The position numbers and the translations under genes are program-made. A stretch of 64,000 bases of DNA from JAGWBD01 sp965220615 (GTDB lineage: Bacteria; Chloroflexota; Anaerolineae; Aggregatilineales; Phototrophicaceae): positions 1,674,001 to 1,738,000 of the forward strand of contig CBDCQL010000002.1 in the NCBI GenBank assembly GCA_965220615.1, in the 5' to 3' direction. Shown here piece by piece: positions 8,589-17,141 of this stretch (positions within the stretch are counted from its first letter, which is position 1; each line of letters starts with the position of its first letter). Below the pieces are notes generated by a model. The model searched no databases and was not told the DNA's origin. It worked only from the letters and a program-made list of their open reading frames with translations.

Positions 8589-9488
8589 CTATCCCCTCGT
8601 GCCGGTCGTGGCAATCCCGACAGTGAACTGTTTTTGCGCGAAGAAGTAGAGCAGCAATATGGGAAGAATCATGATGACCGAGGCCGCCATCTGCAAGTGG
8701 AACTCGTCGCCGGCATCCGCCTGCACGAACTTGGTCAGGCCGAATGCCACCGGCCGCCACTCATCCGTCTGAATCACCAGCAGGGGCCAGAGCAGGGCGT
8801 TCCACGAACCGATGAAGGAGAAGATGACGACGGTCATGATGGCTGGCCGCGAAAGCGGCACAACCACCCGTAACAAAAAGCGCAAATGTCCCGCCCCGTC
8901 AATACGCGCGGCATCCCACAGTTCGTCCGGAATCTGTGAGAAAAACTGCCGCAACAGAAAAATGGTGAAGGCCGAGGCCATGAACGGGATCGTCAGGGAG
9001 GGCCAGTTGTTCATCCATGCGCCCGCCGGCCCGAAGAGACTCTGGCTGAGGCGGTTGATCCACACGATGGTCAGAAAGTTGGGAATCAGCGTCACAATGT
9101 CCGGGATCATCAGCGTCGCCAGCATGATGGCGAATAACACGTTGCGCCCCCAGAAACGCATGCGGGCGAAGGCGTAGGCCGCCGGGACGCAAAACATCAG
9201 CAGGCCACAGACCGTGATGGCCGTAATGCGCGAACTGTTCCACATGAATTGCGAAAAGTTCGCCTTGTCCCAGGCGGTGAGGTAATTCGACCAGAGCACC
9301 TGCGTCGGCAAGACCCGGCCGACCGTCACCTCGACGTTGGTCATCAGCGACCAGCTAAACATCCAGAGAAAGGGCAACACGGCCAACAGCCCCCCGGCTG
9401 CCAGCACCAGGTACCCCAGCGAGCGGCCACGCCCGGGCCGGCGGGCCGGGGTCTGCATCACTTCGATTTGTTGCGTCCGTTCAGCCAT
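8589..9488 (-). CDS. Sugar ABC transporter permease, MalG type
   Basis: A 299-residue membrane protein of the binding-protein-dependent transport family with six predicted helices. The EAA loop reads PDELWDAARIDGAGHLRFLLRVVVPLSRP. It pairs with the enlarged MalF-like subunit encoded just upstream, overlapping it by eight bases (9481-9488). The C-terminal QKQFTVGIATTGTRG is typical of CUT1-family MalG proteins. No ATPase gene is present in this operon, so a shared MsmK/UgpC-type ATPase encoded elsewhere is expected. Confidence 0.93.
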   Translation of the reverse strand: MAERTQQIEVMQTPARRPGRGRSLGYLVLAAGGLLAVLPFLWMFSWSLMTNVEVTVGRVLPTQVLWSNYLTAWDKANFSQFMWNSSRITAITVCGLLMFCVPAAYAFARMRFWGRNVLFAIMLATLMIPDIVTLIPNFLTIVWINRLSQSLFGPAGAWMNNWPSLTIPFMASAFTIFLLRQFFSQIPDELWDAARIDGAGHLRFLLRVVVPLSRPAIMTVVIFSFIGSWNALLWPLLVIQTDEWRPVAFGLTKFVQADAGDEFHLQMAASVIMILPILLLYFFAQKQFTVGIATTGTRG

Positions 9489-11091
9489 AGAACACTCGTC
9501 GCCCCGCGATGCGGTTCTGGATGAGAGTAAGTATCAGGATCACGGCGAACAACACGAAGGCCATCGCCGAACCATAGGCGTAGTTGGGATTGCCAGACTG
9601 AATCTCCTCGTAGATGTATATGTTGATGGTGTCCACGGCCTTGAAGGCCCCTGGCCGGCGCATCAGGAATATCTGCGTGAAGGCCTGAAAGGTGCCGATG
9701 GTCGCGATCAGGATAAGGAAAAACGTGGTCGGCGAAAGCAGCGGCAGTGTCACGTGACGAAACTGCTTCCAGCCGGTGGCGCCATCAATGCGAGCGGCCT
9801 CGTACAGGGTGGCGGGAATATTCCCAAGGCCCGCCAGAAAGATCACCGTGCTGTAGCCGGCGTAGACCCACACGTTATAGAAGATGATGACTACCAGCGC
9901 CAGTCCCGGCCCGGCCAGCGCCACGGGCACCTGTTCGCCGAAAATCAGGCGCAGGACGCCCGTCGGTTCCAGCAACCAGTTCTGCGACTCGATGCCCAAC
10001 AGGCTGAGAAACTGGTTGGCGGGCGATGCGCTGCGGTGGGAAAAGAGCAGGGAAAACACCGTGGAGGTGGCGACAAAGGGCGTGATGTAGGGCAGGAAGT
10101 AGAGCATGCGAAAGAAGGACTTGCCGCGAATCTCCTGGAAAAGCAGTACCGCCAGGCCCAGGCCCAGAGTCAGTTGCAGGGGCACGGAGAAAAAGGAATA
10201 CATCACCGTCACACTGAAGCCCTGCAACATGTCATCGTCCGCTTCCGCCAGGGCCTGCGGCAACTGCACAATCAGCAGGACCGCGCCAATGACCACCAGG
10301 ACGACCAGCAGCACGCGTCCGGCAAAGCGGCCATCCACGTAGTCCCCGAGCGCCCCCTGCCACAACCACAGGGCAGCGCCGAGCAGTCCGGCGCCGGCGC
10401 TGATGAGGACGATTTGCGTCCAGATCGGCAATTCAAGCCCGTCCGCCCGCGCCTCGGCGATTGCCAGCGCAATTTCCTCCAGCGTCAACTGCAAGAGCAG
10501 CGCACCCGCCGCCAGGGCCAGCACCGCGCCAGTCGCCAGCAGCAGCGTTCGCAGGGCCTCTTCCCCTGGCAGGAATCGGCGGGCCAGCAGCAACGCAAGC
10601 ACCAGCAACAGCAGCAGCGTCCAAAGGACGTCGGCCGCGGCCAGCACCGCCTCGAAACGAAAACTGGCGAAAAACTCGCCAATGAAGAGTTCGCGCGTCA
10701 TCTCTTGACCGCGCAGACGCACCGGCACGTTCAACACGACCGGCAATAGAGTGAAAAACCAGTTGAACAGGGCGATCAGTGCGCCGGCGCCAACCACACC
10801 GGGCAAGATCCAGCCGGCGCGCCCCGGCGCATCTCGGCAATCGCGCCAGAGGCGCCAGATGGTGTAGGCGGCCAGCAGTAGCAGACCCAGCGACAACCAG
10901 AAGAAGACCACGTAGCCGAAATTGCCCATGGCCTTGACGTAACTGTCGAGACCGCGGAAATCATCGGGGAAGCGGCGCCAGCGATGCAGACTTACGAAAA
11001 AGGCGAAGGTGACCGGAAAAATGCCAAAAAGAAAAATAATGGCTCCGGCAGGCGCGAGGAAGAGCCAGGCAGTCAGGTTTTCCAGCAGCAT
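9481..11091 (-). CDS. Enlarged MalF-type sugar ABC transporter permease
   Basis: A 536-residue permease. The C-terminal half is a normal MalF-like core with an EAA loop (LYEAARIDGATGWKQFRHVTLPLLSP). Between the first helix and that core lie about 200 extra residues with some six hydrophobic segments (for example LWTLLLLLVLALLLARR and GRVLLVVLVVIGAVLLIVQ), so roughly 12 helices are expected instead of six. ATG 11091 is preferred because of GGCGGAGA just upstream; ATG 11133 is an alternative and would add 14 residues. It is the first gene of the operon. Such expanded MalF subunits are known in some lineages, but the role of the extra helices is unknown. Confidence 0.87.
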   Translation of the reverse strand: MLLENLTAWLFLAPAGAIIFLFGIFPVTFAFFVSLHRWRRFPDDFRGLDSYVKAMGNFGYVVFFWLSLGLLLLAAYTIWRLWRDCRDAPGRAGWILPGVVGAGALIALFNWFFTLLPVVLNVPVRLRGQEMTRELFIGEFFASFRFEAVLAAADVLWTLLLLLVLALLLARRFLPGEEALRTLLLATGAVLALAAGALLLQLTLEEIALAIAEARADGLELPIWTQIVLISAGAGLLGAALWLWQGALGDYVDGRFAGRVLLVVLVVIGAVLLIVQLPQALAEADDDMLQGFSVTVMYSFFSVPLQLTLGLGLAVLLFQEIRGKSFFRMLYFLPYITPFVATSTVFSLLFSHRSASPANQFLSLLGIESQNWLLEPTGVLRLIFGEQVPVALAGPGLALVVIIFYNVWVYAGYSTVIFLAGLGNIPATLYEAARIDGATGWKQFRHVTLPLLSPTTFFLILIATIGTFQAFTQIFLMRRPGAFKAVDTINIYIYEEIQSGNPNYAYGSAMAFVLFAVILILTLIQNRIAGRRVFYG

Positions 11092-11164
11092 ACGTCTCCG
11101 CCGGAAGGTGAAAGGGCCCCGCTCCTCCAACATGTCGCCTGTTACCGCTTTGGCTGGCTGGAGG

Positions 11165-11173
11165 AATTGTAAC
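11165..11173 (-). promoter_or_regulatory. Extended -10 promoter for the sugar ABC operon
   Basis: The minus strand reads TGTTACAAT, an extended -10 (TG-n-TACAAT). It ends about 75 bases before ATG 11091. No good -35 is seen. It lies in the 292-base gap between the ABC operon and the kinase gene. Confidence 0.45.
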
Positions 11174-11273
11174 ACAGCCACGGGGACGTCGCAGTTGTGT
11201 CGCGCTGTAGTCGTCGCTAACATTTCTGCCAGGTTGGAAACGGCATATTCCTGAAGAAATGTCTTTCTGCGCG

Positions 11274-11300
11274 GGAAAGCCCCCGTAAGGCAGGCTTTCC
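11274..11300. repeat. Inverted repeat in divergent intergenic region
   Basis: GGAAAGCC at 11274-11281 is repeated as GGCTTTCC at 11293-11300 around an 11-base spacer. No T run follows on either strand, so it is not an intrinsic terminator. It sits between the divergent ABC operon and the kinase/enolase pair and could be an operator or an RNA hairpin; neither is shown. The rest of this gap holds only the promoter listed separately. Confidence 0.4.
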
Positions 11301-11383
11301 GTCCCCGTTCAAGGAGAAACACATTGTCGGTGTGTGCCACTGCCAACTCTTGAGGGATCAGGCCGGCGATAGCGCGCCGGAAT

Positions 11384-12412
11384 ATGAAGTCTGGCCGGAA
11401 AACAATGCCTGTGAACATCGAGGCGTCTGACGAACTCCTGCGCTACCTGCGCAGCAATGGCCGCGTCGGGCCGGAAGATGCGCCGCGCATGACGGCCCTG
11501 CACGGCGGCGTCTCCAACCGCACCGTGCTGGTGGAACACGAGGACGGCAGCGCCTGGGTGCTCAAGCAGGCCCTGCCCCGGTTGCGCGTCGAGGTCGAAT
11601 GGTTCAGCGATCTCGCCCGCACGCAGCGAGAGGCATCCGGCTTGCGCTGGTTGTCGCGAATGATGCCTGGGGCGGTGCCGGACTACATCTTCGAGGATCC
11701 GGCCGAACACCTGCTTGCCATGGGCGCCGTGCCGCAGCCTCACGTCAACTGGAAGGAGCATTTGCTGGCAGGAGGGCTGGACCTGGGCCACGTGGCAGAG
11801 TTCGCCCGCCTGCTGGCGCGCATCCACCGCCGCGGCAAAGAACACATTGAAGAAGTCGCCGTCACCTTTGCCAACCGCAACTCCCTCGAGAGCCTGCGGC
11901 TCGAGCCCTATTACCTGTACACAGCCGGCGTTGTTCCGCCGGCCGCTCCCTTCCTGAAGGCACTCACTGACGAGACTCGCGCCCTGCGCGTCGGACTGAC
12001 CCATGGCGACTACAGCCCGAAGAACGTGCTGCTGCACCACGGGAGCCTGGTCCTCCTCGATCATGAAGTGATGCACTTTGGCGATCCGGCGCTGGATGTC
12101 GGCTTCGCGCTCTCGCATCTGCTCTCCAAGGCCCACTTTCTGGCCGCACAGCGGCGTGAATTCGCGGCGGCGGCCCTGCTCTTCTGGCGCGGGTATCGTC
12201 TCGATAACCCATCACCAGCGGATGCCGGGCTGGAAGCGCGCGCCGCGAGTCACACCCTGGCCTGCGTCCTGGCTCGCGCGGCGGGTCGTTCTCCACTCGA
12301 GTACATGAACATGGACCAGCGCAGGCATCAGGTCGACGCCGTGCTGCCGCTGATTCTGGACCCGCCAGCCACGCTTGAAGAGCTCGTTCCGCGCTTCTGT
12401 GAAAGGCTCTGA
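11384..12412 (+). CDS. APH-fold small-molecule kinase
   Basis: A 342-residue protein of the aminoglycoside phosphotransferase / methylthioribose kinase fold. The catalytic loop is HGDYSPKN (D209, N214) and the metal-binding aspartate is D226 in LLDHEVMHFGDPALD. An N-terminal nucleotide-binding lobe is suggested by LHGGVSNRTVLV and WVLKQAL. ATG 11384 is used; ATG 11405 is a near-equal alternative. Two bases separate its stop from the GTG start of the enolase-like gene, so the two are probably one operon. The family phosphorylates hydroxyls of many small molecules, and the neighbour suggests a sugar-acid or glycerate-like substrate. That is inference. Confidence 0.8.
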   Translation: MKSGRKTMPVNIEASDELLRYLRSNGRVGPEDAPRMTALHGGVSNRTVLVEHEDGSAWVLKQALPRLRVEVEWFSDLARTQREASGLRWLSRMMPGAVPDYIFEDPAEHLLAMGAVPQPHVNWKEHLLAGGLDLGHVAEFARLLARIHRRGKEHIEEVAVTFANRNSLESLRLEPYYLYTAGVVPPAAPFLKALTDETRALRVGLTHGDYSPKNVLLHHGSLVLLDHEVMHFGDPALDVGFALSHLLSKAHFLAAQRREFAAAALLFWRGYRLDNPSPADAGLEARAASHTLACVLARAAGRSPLEYMNMDQRRHQVDAVLPLILDPPATLEELVPRFCERL

Positions 12413-12413
12413 C

Positions 12414-13673
12414 GTGCCCGTAATCGACCGCTTGCATGCCATCGAAATTCTGGACAGTCGCGGCCGTCCCACCCTGCAGGCGAGCTGTCGCTTCAGGGAT
12501 GGCAGCCAGGGTTGCGCCTCCGTTCCTTCCGGCGCTTCCACCGGCGCCGCCGAGGCCCACGAATTGCGCGACGGCGACCCGCAGCGCTATCGTGGCCGCG
12601 GTTGCCTCAAGGCAGTGGCCAACATTCGCGATGAAATCAACGACGCCCTGAAGGGACGGGAAATCGATAGCCAGGGTGCCCTGGACCGGGCACTTGTCGA
12701 GCTGGATGGCACGTCGCAAAAGACGCGGCTGGGCGCCAACGCCCTGCTGGCCGTCTCTCTGGCCTGGGCACGAGCCAGCGCAGCGCAAAAGGGGCTGCCC
12801 CTCTATCGCTATTTCGCGCAGATGCCCGGGTTCGGCCCGCCAACGGGTTTGCCGCGCCCCACCGTCAATCTGTTCAGTGGCGGCGCGCATGCCGGTGGAC
12901 AGGTGCCGCTGCAGGACCTGCTGATTCTGCCCCGCAGGACCCGTGAGATGGCCGAAGCCCTGGAAATCTGCGTGGCGGTCTATGAGAGCGCGGCGGAACT
13001 GATTGGGGAAAAGTACGGCGCGCGCCGTCTCACCGCCGACGAAGGGGGCCTGGCGCCGCCCTTCACGCGCTGTGAAGACATGTTCGAAGACGCCCTGCAG
13101 GCCATTGAAAACGCCGGCTATCGCCAGGGAGAGGACGTGAACCTCGCGCTGGACGTGGCGGCAAGCCAGTTTTACAGGAACGGACGTTATCAACTGGAAG
13201 GGTCGCTGTCTTCAGAGGCCATGATCGAGCTACTGTCGGACTGGACACAGCGCTGGCCGGTCGTCAGCGTGGAAGACGGACTGGCGGAAAACGACTGGGC
13301 GCACTGGCCCCGACTAAGACGGGCGTTGACCGGTTGCGCCCTCGTTTTGGGCGACGATCTGCTCTGCACCAATCCGGCGCGCATCCAACGCGCCATTGAC
13401 GAGCATGCCGCGGACGCCCTCTTGCTCAAGGTCAACCAGATCGGCACGCTCACTGAGGCCGCCCGTTCCTGCCAACTGGCGCGCGAGGCCGGCTGGCACG
13501 TGACCGTCAGCGCGCGCAGCGGCGAGACCGAGGACAACTGGCTGGCGGACCTTGCCGTGGGCTGGCACGGTCAGCACATCAAAATCGGTTCGATCACACA
13601 GTCCGAAAGACTGGCGAAATACAACCGCCTGCTGGCTATTGCCGATGCCAGCGGCATGCCGATCGTCGGCTAG
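12414..13673 (+). CDS. Enolase-like protein with altered active site
   Basis: A 419-residue member of the enolase family; GTG 12414 follows the kinase stop by one base. Conserved are H159, E210, metal ligands D247, E287 and D314, base K339 and K390. Two positions differ from the classic enzyme. The glutamate of the I-Q-E-F motif is D168 (PLQDLL), and the S-H-R-S motif that contacts the substrate phosphate reads SARS, with A367 replacing histidine. These changes and its pairing with a small-molecule kinase suggest a paralogue acting on a related 2-phospho sugar acid. A slow or ordinary phosphopyruvate hydratase is not excluded. The stop overlaps the convergent MFS stop as CTAG. Confidence 0.82.
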   Translation: MPVIDRLHAIEILDSRGRPTLQASCRFRDGSQGCASVPSGASTGAAEAHELRDGDPQRYRGRGCLKAVANIRDEINDALKGREIDSQGALDRALVELDGTSQKTRLGANALLAVSLAWARASAAQKGLPLYRYFAQMPGFGPPTGLPRPTVNLFSGGAHAGGQVPLQDLLILPRRTREMAEALEICVAVYESAAELIGEKYGARRLTADEGGLAPPFTRCEDMFEDALQAIENAGYRQGEDVNLALDVAASQFYRNGRYQLEGSLSSEAMIELLSDWTQRWPVVSVEDGLAENDWAHWPRLRRALTGCALVLGDDLLCTNPARIQRAIDEHAADALLLKVNQIGTLTEAARSCQLAREAGWHVTVSARSGETEDNWLADLAVGWHGQHIKIGSITQSERLAKYNRLLAIADASGMPIVG

Positions 13674-14935
13674 GCGATTTCCACTTCCGGCACGCGGGCT
13701 TCGAGACACGGCACCACCAGGGCCCAGAGCAAAAGCGGCACGGTGCTGATTCCGGCCATCAACAGCACCACGTCGCGCACGCGGGCCACGCCGAAGGAAT
13801 CGATCAGATAACCGGTGAGCAGGATGCTGAAGGCGCCCACAAACTGAAAGCTGGCCATGTCCAGCGAAAACATACGGCCCAGAAAGCGGTCAGGGACGCT
13901 CTTCTGGATGATGACCGAACTGTAGGTCCAGCAGACCGACGAGCCCATGGCACGCAGGGTCAGGGCCAGGACAACCAGGGGCAGGGTCCCTGCCCCGCCC
14001 AACGTCAGCCAGCCCACAGACATAAGCAGAAAGCCATAGCGAATAAGGCGCCGCATCACCCGCACGCGCCCGTCATTGAAGCGGTTGAGCAACAGGGGCC
14101 CGCTCACGGCGCCAATGCCGAAGGCCGCGTACATAATGCTGAGCGGCGTGCTGCTGTCCTCGCCAAAGTTGAAGAGTTGCGATGCGTAAATGATCATCAC
14201 GGCGTCAATGCTGCCCAGGCTGATGCCGGCCTTGACCAGCAGCACGGCCAGGGTAGCCGGCGCATGGCGCAGAAAGCGCAGCCCTTCGCGTAAACCCCGG
14301 GTTTCCTGTGTTGACGAGTTTCCGCTCTCTGCAGGGTCGGCCCTGGTCGTCCTCGTGTTCGTCCGAATGCCGACAATCAGCAGCGCGGAGACCAGAAAGG
14401 TCATGGAATCGATCAACAGAGCCGCCTGGGTCCCCAGTTGCGCCGCCACCAGGCCGCCGGCGATGGCCCCGCCTGCCAGCATCGCCGACCAGGTCACGCT
14501 GCCCAGAGTGTTGGCCAGCACCAGCCCCTCCCGCGGCAGCAAGGAGGGCAGCAGGGCATTGCGTCCCGGCTCGAAGAACGCCGACAGGGTGAACTGCAGC
14601 GCCGTCAGCACGTAGACCAGCCACAGAAGTTGTGGCCCGTCGGCCAAGAGGAGCAGCAGCACCACCACGGCGCGCAGGACATCGCTGAGTATGAGAAGTC
14701 GCTTGCGGTCCAGCCGGTCGATCAAGACGCCGGCCCAGGGCCCGACCAGCATGGGCGGCACAAAGCGCGCCAGCAGAAACAGGCTGACGGCAAGGCCGGA
14801 ACCGCCGCTATATTCCTCAACCAGCACGGCCAGAACAATTGTGTTGAACCAGTCGCCCAGCAGGCTGATGACCTGGGCCAGCCAAAGACGGGCAAAATCC
14901 GGGTTGTCGCGCAACAGGCGCCAGTAGGCTTTCAT
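13670..14935 (-). CDS. MFS efflux transporter (DHA3/MFS_3-like)
   Basis: A 421-residue protein with about 12 membrane helices. The N-terminus (LLRDNPDFARLWLAQVISLLGDW) and the loop LIDRLDRKRLLILSDVLRA match the MFS_3 group of macrolide and drug exporters. ATG 14935 gives this N-terminus directly; upstream in-frame sequence is not typical of the family. It is divergent from crcB and convergent with the enolase-like gene. The substrate is unknown. Confidence 0.87.
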   Translation of the reverse strand: MKAYWRLLRDNPDFARLWLAQVISLLGDWFNTIVLAVLVEEYSGGSGLAVSLFLLARFVPPMLVGPWAGVLIDRLDRKRLLILSDVLRAVVVLLLLLADGPQLLWLVYVLTALQFTLSAFFEPGRNALLPSLLPREGLVLANTLGSVTWSAMLAGGAIAGGLVAAQLGTQAALLIDSMTFLVSALLIVGIRTNTRTTRADPAESGNSSTQETRGLREGLRFLRHAPATLAVLLVKAGISLGSIDAVMIIYASQLFNFGEDSSTPLSIMYAAFGIGAVSGPLLLNRFNDGRVRVMRRLIRYGFLLMSVGWLTLGGAGTLPLVVLALTLRAMGSSVCWTYSSVIIQKSVPDRFLGRMFSLDMASFQFVGAFSILLTGYLIDSFGVARVRDVVLLMAGISTVPLLLWALVVPCLEARVPEVEIA

Positions 14936-15037
14936 GCGGTATCCAGACTGCAGGACTCGCCCATTCTGGCAGCAGAAGCGCATACCGCGCAAGTATGTAG
15001 CATTGATGCAGGTTGCGCGCCCGGCTATGCTGGTCGC

Positions 15038-15418
15038 ATGCAGCCATCCACTCTGGTCAGCATAGGCGCGGGGGGTCTGCTGGGCGCCTGCTCTCGCCAT
15101 CTCTTCGGCCTCTGGATCGTCAGTCGTCTCGGCGCTGCCAGCCCGGTCGGCACCATGGTCATCAACGTCGCCGGTTCCTTTCTGCTGGCGCTGTTTCTTG
15201 GTTGGTCACTTCGACAGGGGCTTATCGCTCCGCAGGTCCGCCTGTTCGTCAGTGTTGGCTTCTGCGGGGCTTTCACCACCTTTTCGACCTACGCCTGGGA
15301 AAGCGTTGCGCTGGCGCGGGAAGGCCAGTGGCTGGCGATGACGGGCAACATCCTCGGCAACAACCTGCTTTGTCTTGCCGGCGTCTGGCTTGGTCTGGCA
15401 CTGGCCAGCCGCCTGTGA
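15038..15418 (+). CDS. crcB: Fluoride channel FluC
   Basis: A 126-residue, four-helix protein of the CrcB/FluC family, which forms dual-topology dimers exporting fluoride. Characteristic segments are INVAGSFLLALFLG and GFCGAFTTFSTYAWE, holding the pore phenylalanines and the Na+-binding break. ATG 15038 gives the usual length. The upstream 100 bases contain no recognisable fluoride riboswitch. The stop overlaps the uppP GTG start (GTGA). Confidence 0.92.
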   Translation: MQPSTLVSIGAGGLLGACSRHLFGLWIVSRLGAASPVGTMVINVAGSFLLALFLGWSLRQGLIAPQVRLFVSVGFCGAFTTFSTYAWESVALAREGQWLAMTGNILGNNLLCLAGVWLGLALASRL

Positions 15419-16248
15419 GCATTGATGCGAGCAATGTACTGGCGGCGGTTCTCCTCGGCATCCTTGAGGGCCTGAGCGAGTTCCTGCCCATCTCCTCAAC
15501 CGGACATCTGATCGTCGGCGCTTCCTTGCTGGACATCCCACCGGCCTTGCGCGGCAGCTTTGAAATCACGATACAGGCGGGCGCCGTGCTGGCCTTGCTG
15601 CTGCATTACGGCCGCGACCTGGCCGCCAGTCTGTGGGCGATGCGTAGCGATGCGCGGGCAAGGCACTTCTGGGCAGGCATTCTGGTGGCCAGTTTGCCCG
15701 CAGGCATTACCGGATTTCTGCTGCGGGACTGGATCAAGCAAACATTGTTTTCACCCGCTGTCGTCGCGCTGGCGTTGCTGGCCGGCGGGGTCGTCTTGCT
15801 GCTGACCGATCGTGAACCGGGTCCGCAGACAAGGGGCGCGGAAAGGCATTTGTCCCTGCGCCAGTGCCTGCTCATCGGCTGCGTCCAGACCCTGGCGCTG
15901 ATTCCTGGCGTTTCCCGCTCGGCCGCAACGATCGTCGGCGCCATGCAGGTCGGCCTCGATCGCAGCAGCGCAACGCGTTTTTCCTTTTGGCTTGCCATCC
16001 CCCTGCTTGGCAGCGCCACCCTGTACGAACTGGTGGACGTTGCCGGCCGCGCCAGCGCGGCAGAACTGGGTGTCTTGTTGCTGGGTTGCGCGGTGTCCGC
16101 CGCCGTGGCCTGGCTGGCGATCGCCTGGCTGTTGCGATTCGTCAGCAGACACAGTCTGGCACCATTCGGCTGGTATCGCATAGGATTCGGTCTGCTCTTG
16201 TTGCTGGTCACGCGGCCCGGAATTCTGACGGCCGCTCCAGTTGCCTGA
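15415..16248 (+). CDS. uppP: Undecaprenyl-diphosphatase UppP (BacA)
   Basis: A 277-residue membrane protein that recycles undecaprenyl diphosphate for peptidoglycan and other wall polymers. Signature motifs are EGLSEFLPISSTGHLIV near the N-terminus and PGVSRSAATI in the middle, carrying the catalytic glutamates, serine and arginine. GTG 15415 overlaps the crcB stop (GTGA), which gives the expected N-terminus. Eight or so hydrophobic helices are visible. Confidence 0.94.
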   Translation: MSIDASNVLAAVLLGILEGLSEFLPISSTGHLIVGASLLDIPPALRGSFEITIQAGAVLALLLHYGRDLAASLWAMRSDARARHFWAGILVASLPAGITGFLLRDWIKQTLFSPAVVALALLAGGVVLLLTDREPGPQTRGAERHLSLRQCLLIGCVQTLALIPGVSRSAATIVGAMQVGLDRSSATRFSFWLAIPLLGSATLYELVDVAGRASAAELGVLLLGCAVSAAVAWLAIAWLLRFVSRHSLAPFGWYRIGFGLLLLLVTRPGILTAAPVA

Positions 16249-16269
16249 AAGCGGCCCTGATGCTAGAAT
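16241..16269 (+). promoter_or_regulatory. Promoter for the LysM lipoprotein
   Basis: TTGCCT at 16241-16246 and TAGAAT at 16264-16269 with a 17-base spacer; the -10 is also extended (TGCTAGAAT). It overlaps the end of uppP and lies 30 bases before the ATG at 16300. Confidence 0.65.
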
Positions 16270-16299
16270 CTGTGAGAATCTCGCGAAAGGTTGCTGGCC

Positions 16300-17049
16300 A
16301 TGCGCAATGCAGGTTTTCGTCTGGCAGGATGCATCGGCCTCGCACTGGTAATTCTGCTGGCCGGTTGTTACCAAAGCGCCAACGAGCCCGCACAGCAGGA
16401 CTCTCAATTGCCTTCCGGCGTGGCGACCTTTACGCCCCAGGCTGCCAATGTGCCGATCACGGCTGTGGCCGCCGTCGATCCCGATCCCTCCCCGACGACC
16501 GGGCCGGTACAGGCGCCCCTGCAGGATATCGACCCGCTAAATCTGACGGCGACCGCCATCATTGCCCGGGCGACCCAAACCCAGGCTGCCCTTGATGCGG
16601 GTGGACAGGCCACCAGCGAACCGGCCTCCGTCGTTACGCCGGCTGTGCCGCCAGCAACGGTCGAAGGCGCAGCGGAAACGGGCCAACAAGGTGACGATTG
16701 CATTCACGTGGTGCAGGCCAGTGACGTAGGACTCAGCTACATCGCGACTCTCTACGGCGTGACCGTGGCCGACATCCAGCAGGCCAACAATCTTGCCAAC
16801 GTGGAGCTCATTCACGTTGGCAACGAGTTGGTCATTCCCGGCTGCGGCTCGACCGGTTACCAACAGTCCACAGCGCCGGCCGAAGGTTGCACACCGGCCG
16901 AGTACCGCCTCGTGCACACCGTACAGACCGGCGAAAACCTCTTCCGCATCGCCCTCAACTACGGCCTCGACGTCGACCAGGTAGCCCAGGCCAACTGCAT
17001 TCCGGATCCCGCCCTGATTCGCGTCGGCCAACAGATTTACATTCCCTGA
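16300..17049 (+). CDS. LysM-repeat lipoprotein
   Basis: A 249-residue secreted lipoprotein: signal helix then lipobox LLAGC, followed by a low-complexity Thr/Ala/Pro-rich linker to about residue 125. Two LysM domains follow, at about 130-185 (HVVQASDVGLSYIATLYGV, ending VIPGC) and about 195-249 (HTVQTGENLFRIALNYGLD, ending IYIP). LysM binds peptidoglycan or chitin-like GlcNAc polymers, so a wall-anchored role is expected. Each LysM is bracketed by cysteines that could form disulfides. No catalytic domain is present. ATG 16300 follows GCGAAAGG at some distance. Confidence 0.88.
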   Translation: MRNAGFRLAGCIGLALVILLAGCYQSANEPAQQDSQLPSGVATFTPQAANVPITAVAAVDPDPSPTTGPVQAPLQDIDPLNLTATAIIARATQTQAALDAGGQATSEPASVVTPAVPPATVEGAAETGQQGDDCIHVVQASDVGLSYIATLYGVTVADIQQANNLANVELIHVGNELVIPGCGSTGYQQSTAPAEGCTPAEYRLVHTVQTGENLFRIALNYGLDVDQVAQANCIPDPALIRVGQQIYIP

Positions 17050-17061
17050 GTTGAGAGACCC

Positions 17062-17090
17062 TTGTTGCGCCCGCCGGCGCCATGTATACT
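17062..17090 (+). promoter_or_regulatory. Promoter for rplS
   Basis: TTGTTG at 17062-17067, a 17-base spacer, then TATACT at 17085-17090. The expected start point leaves a leader of about 45 bases before rplS. Confidence 0.7.
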
Positions 17091-17141
17091 GCGCGCCGCC
17101 ACCCAGGATTAACGTGGGCCAAAGCGCCGGGGAACGACCGC

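Noticed and set aside
14936..15037. Fluoride riboswitch before crcB
   Set aside because: I looked for the crcB RNA pseudoknot elements and saw no match; the gap is a short divergent promoter region.
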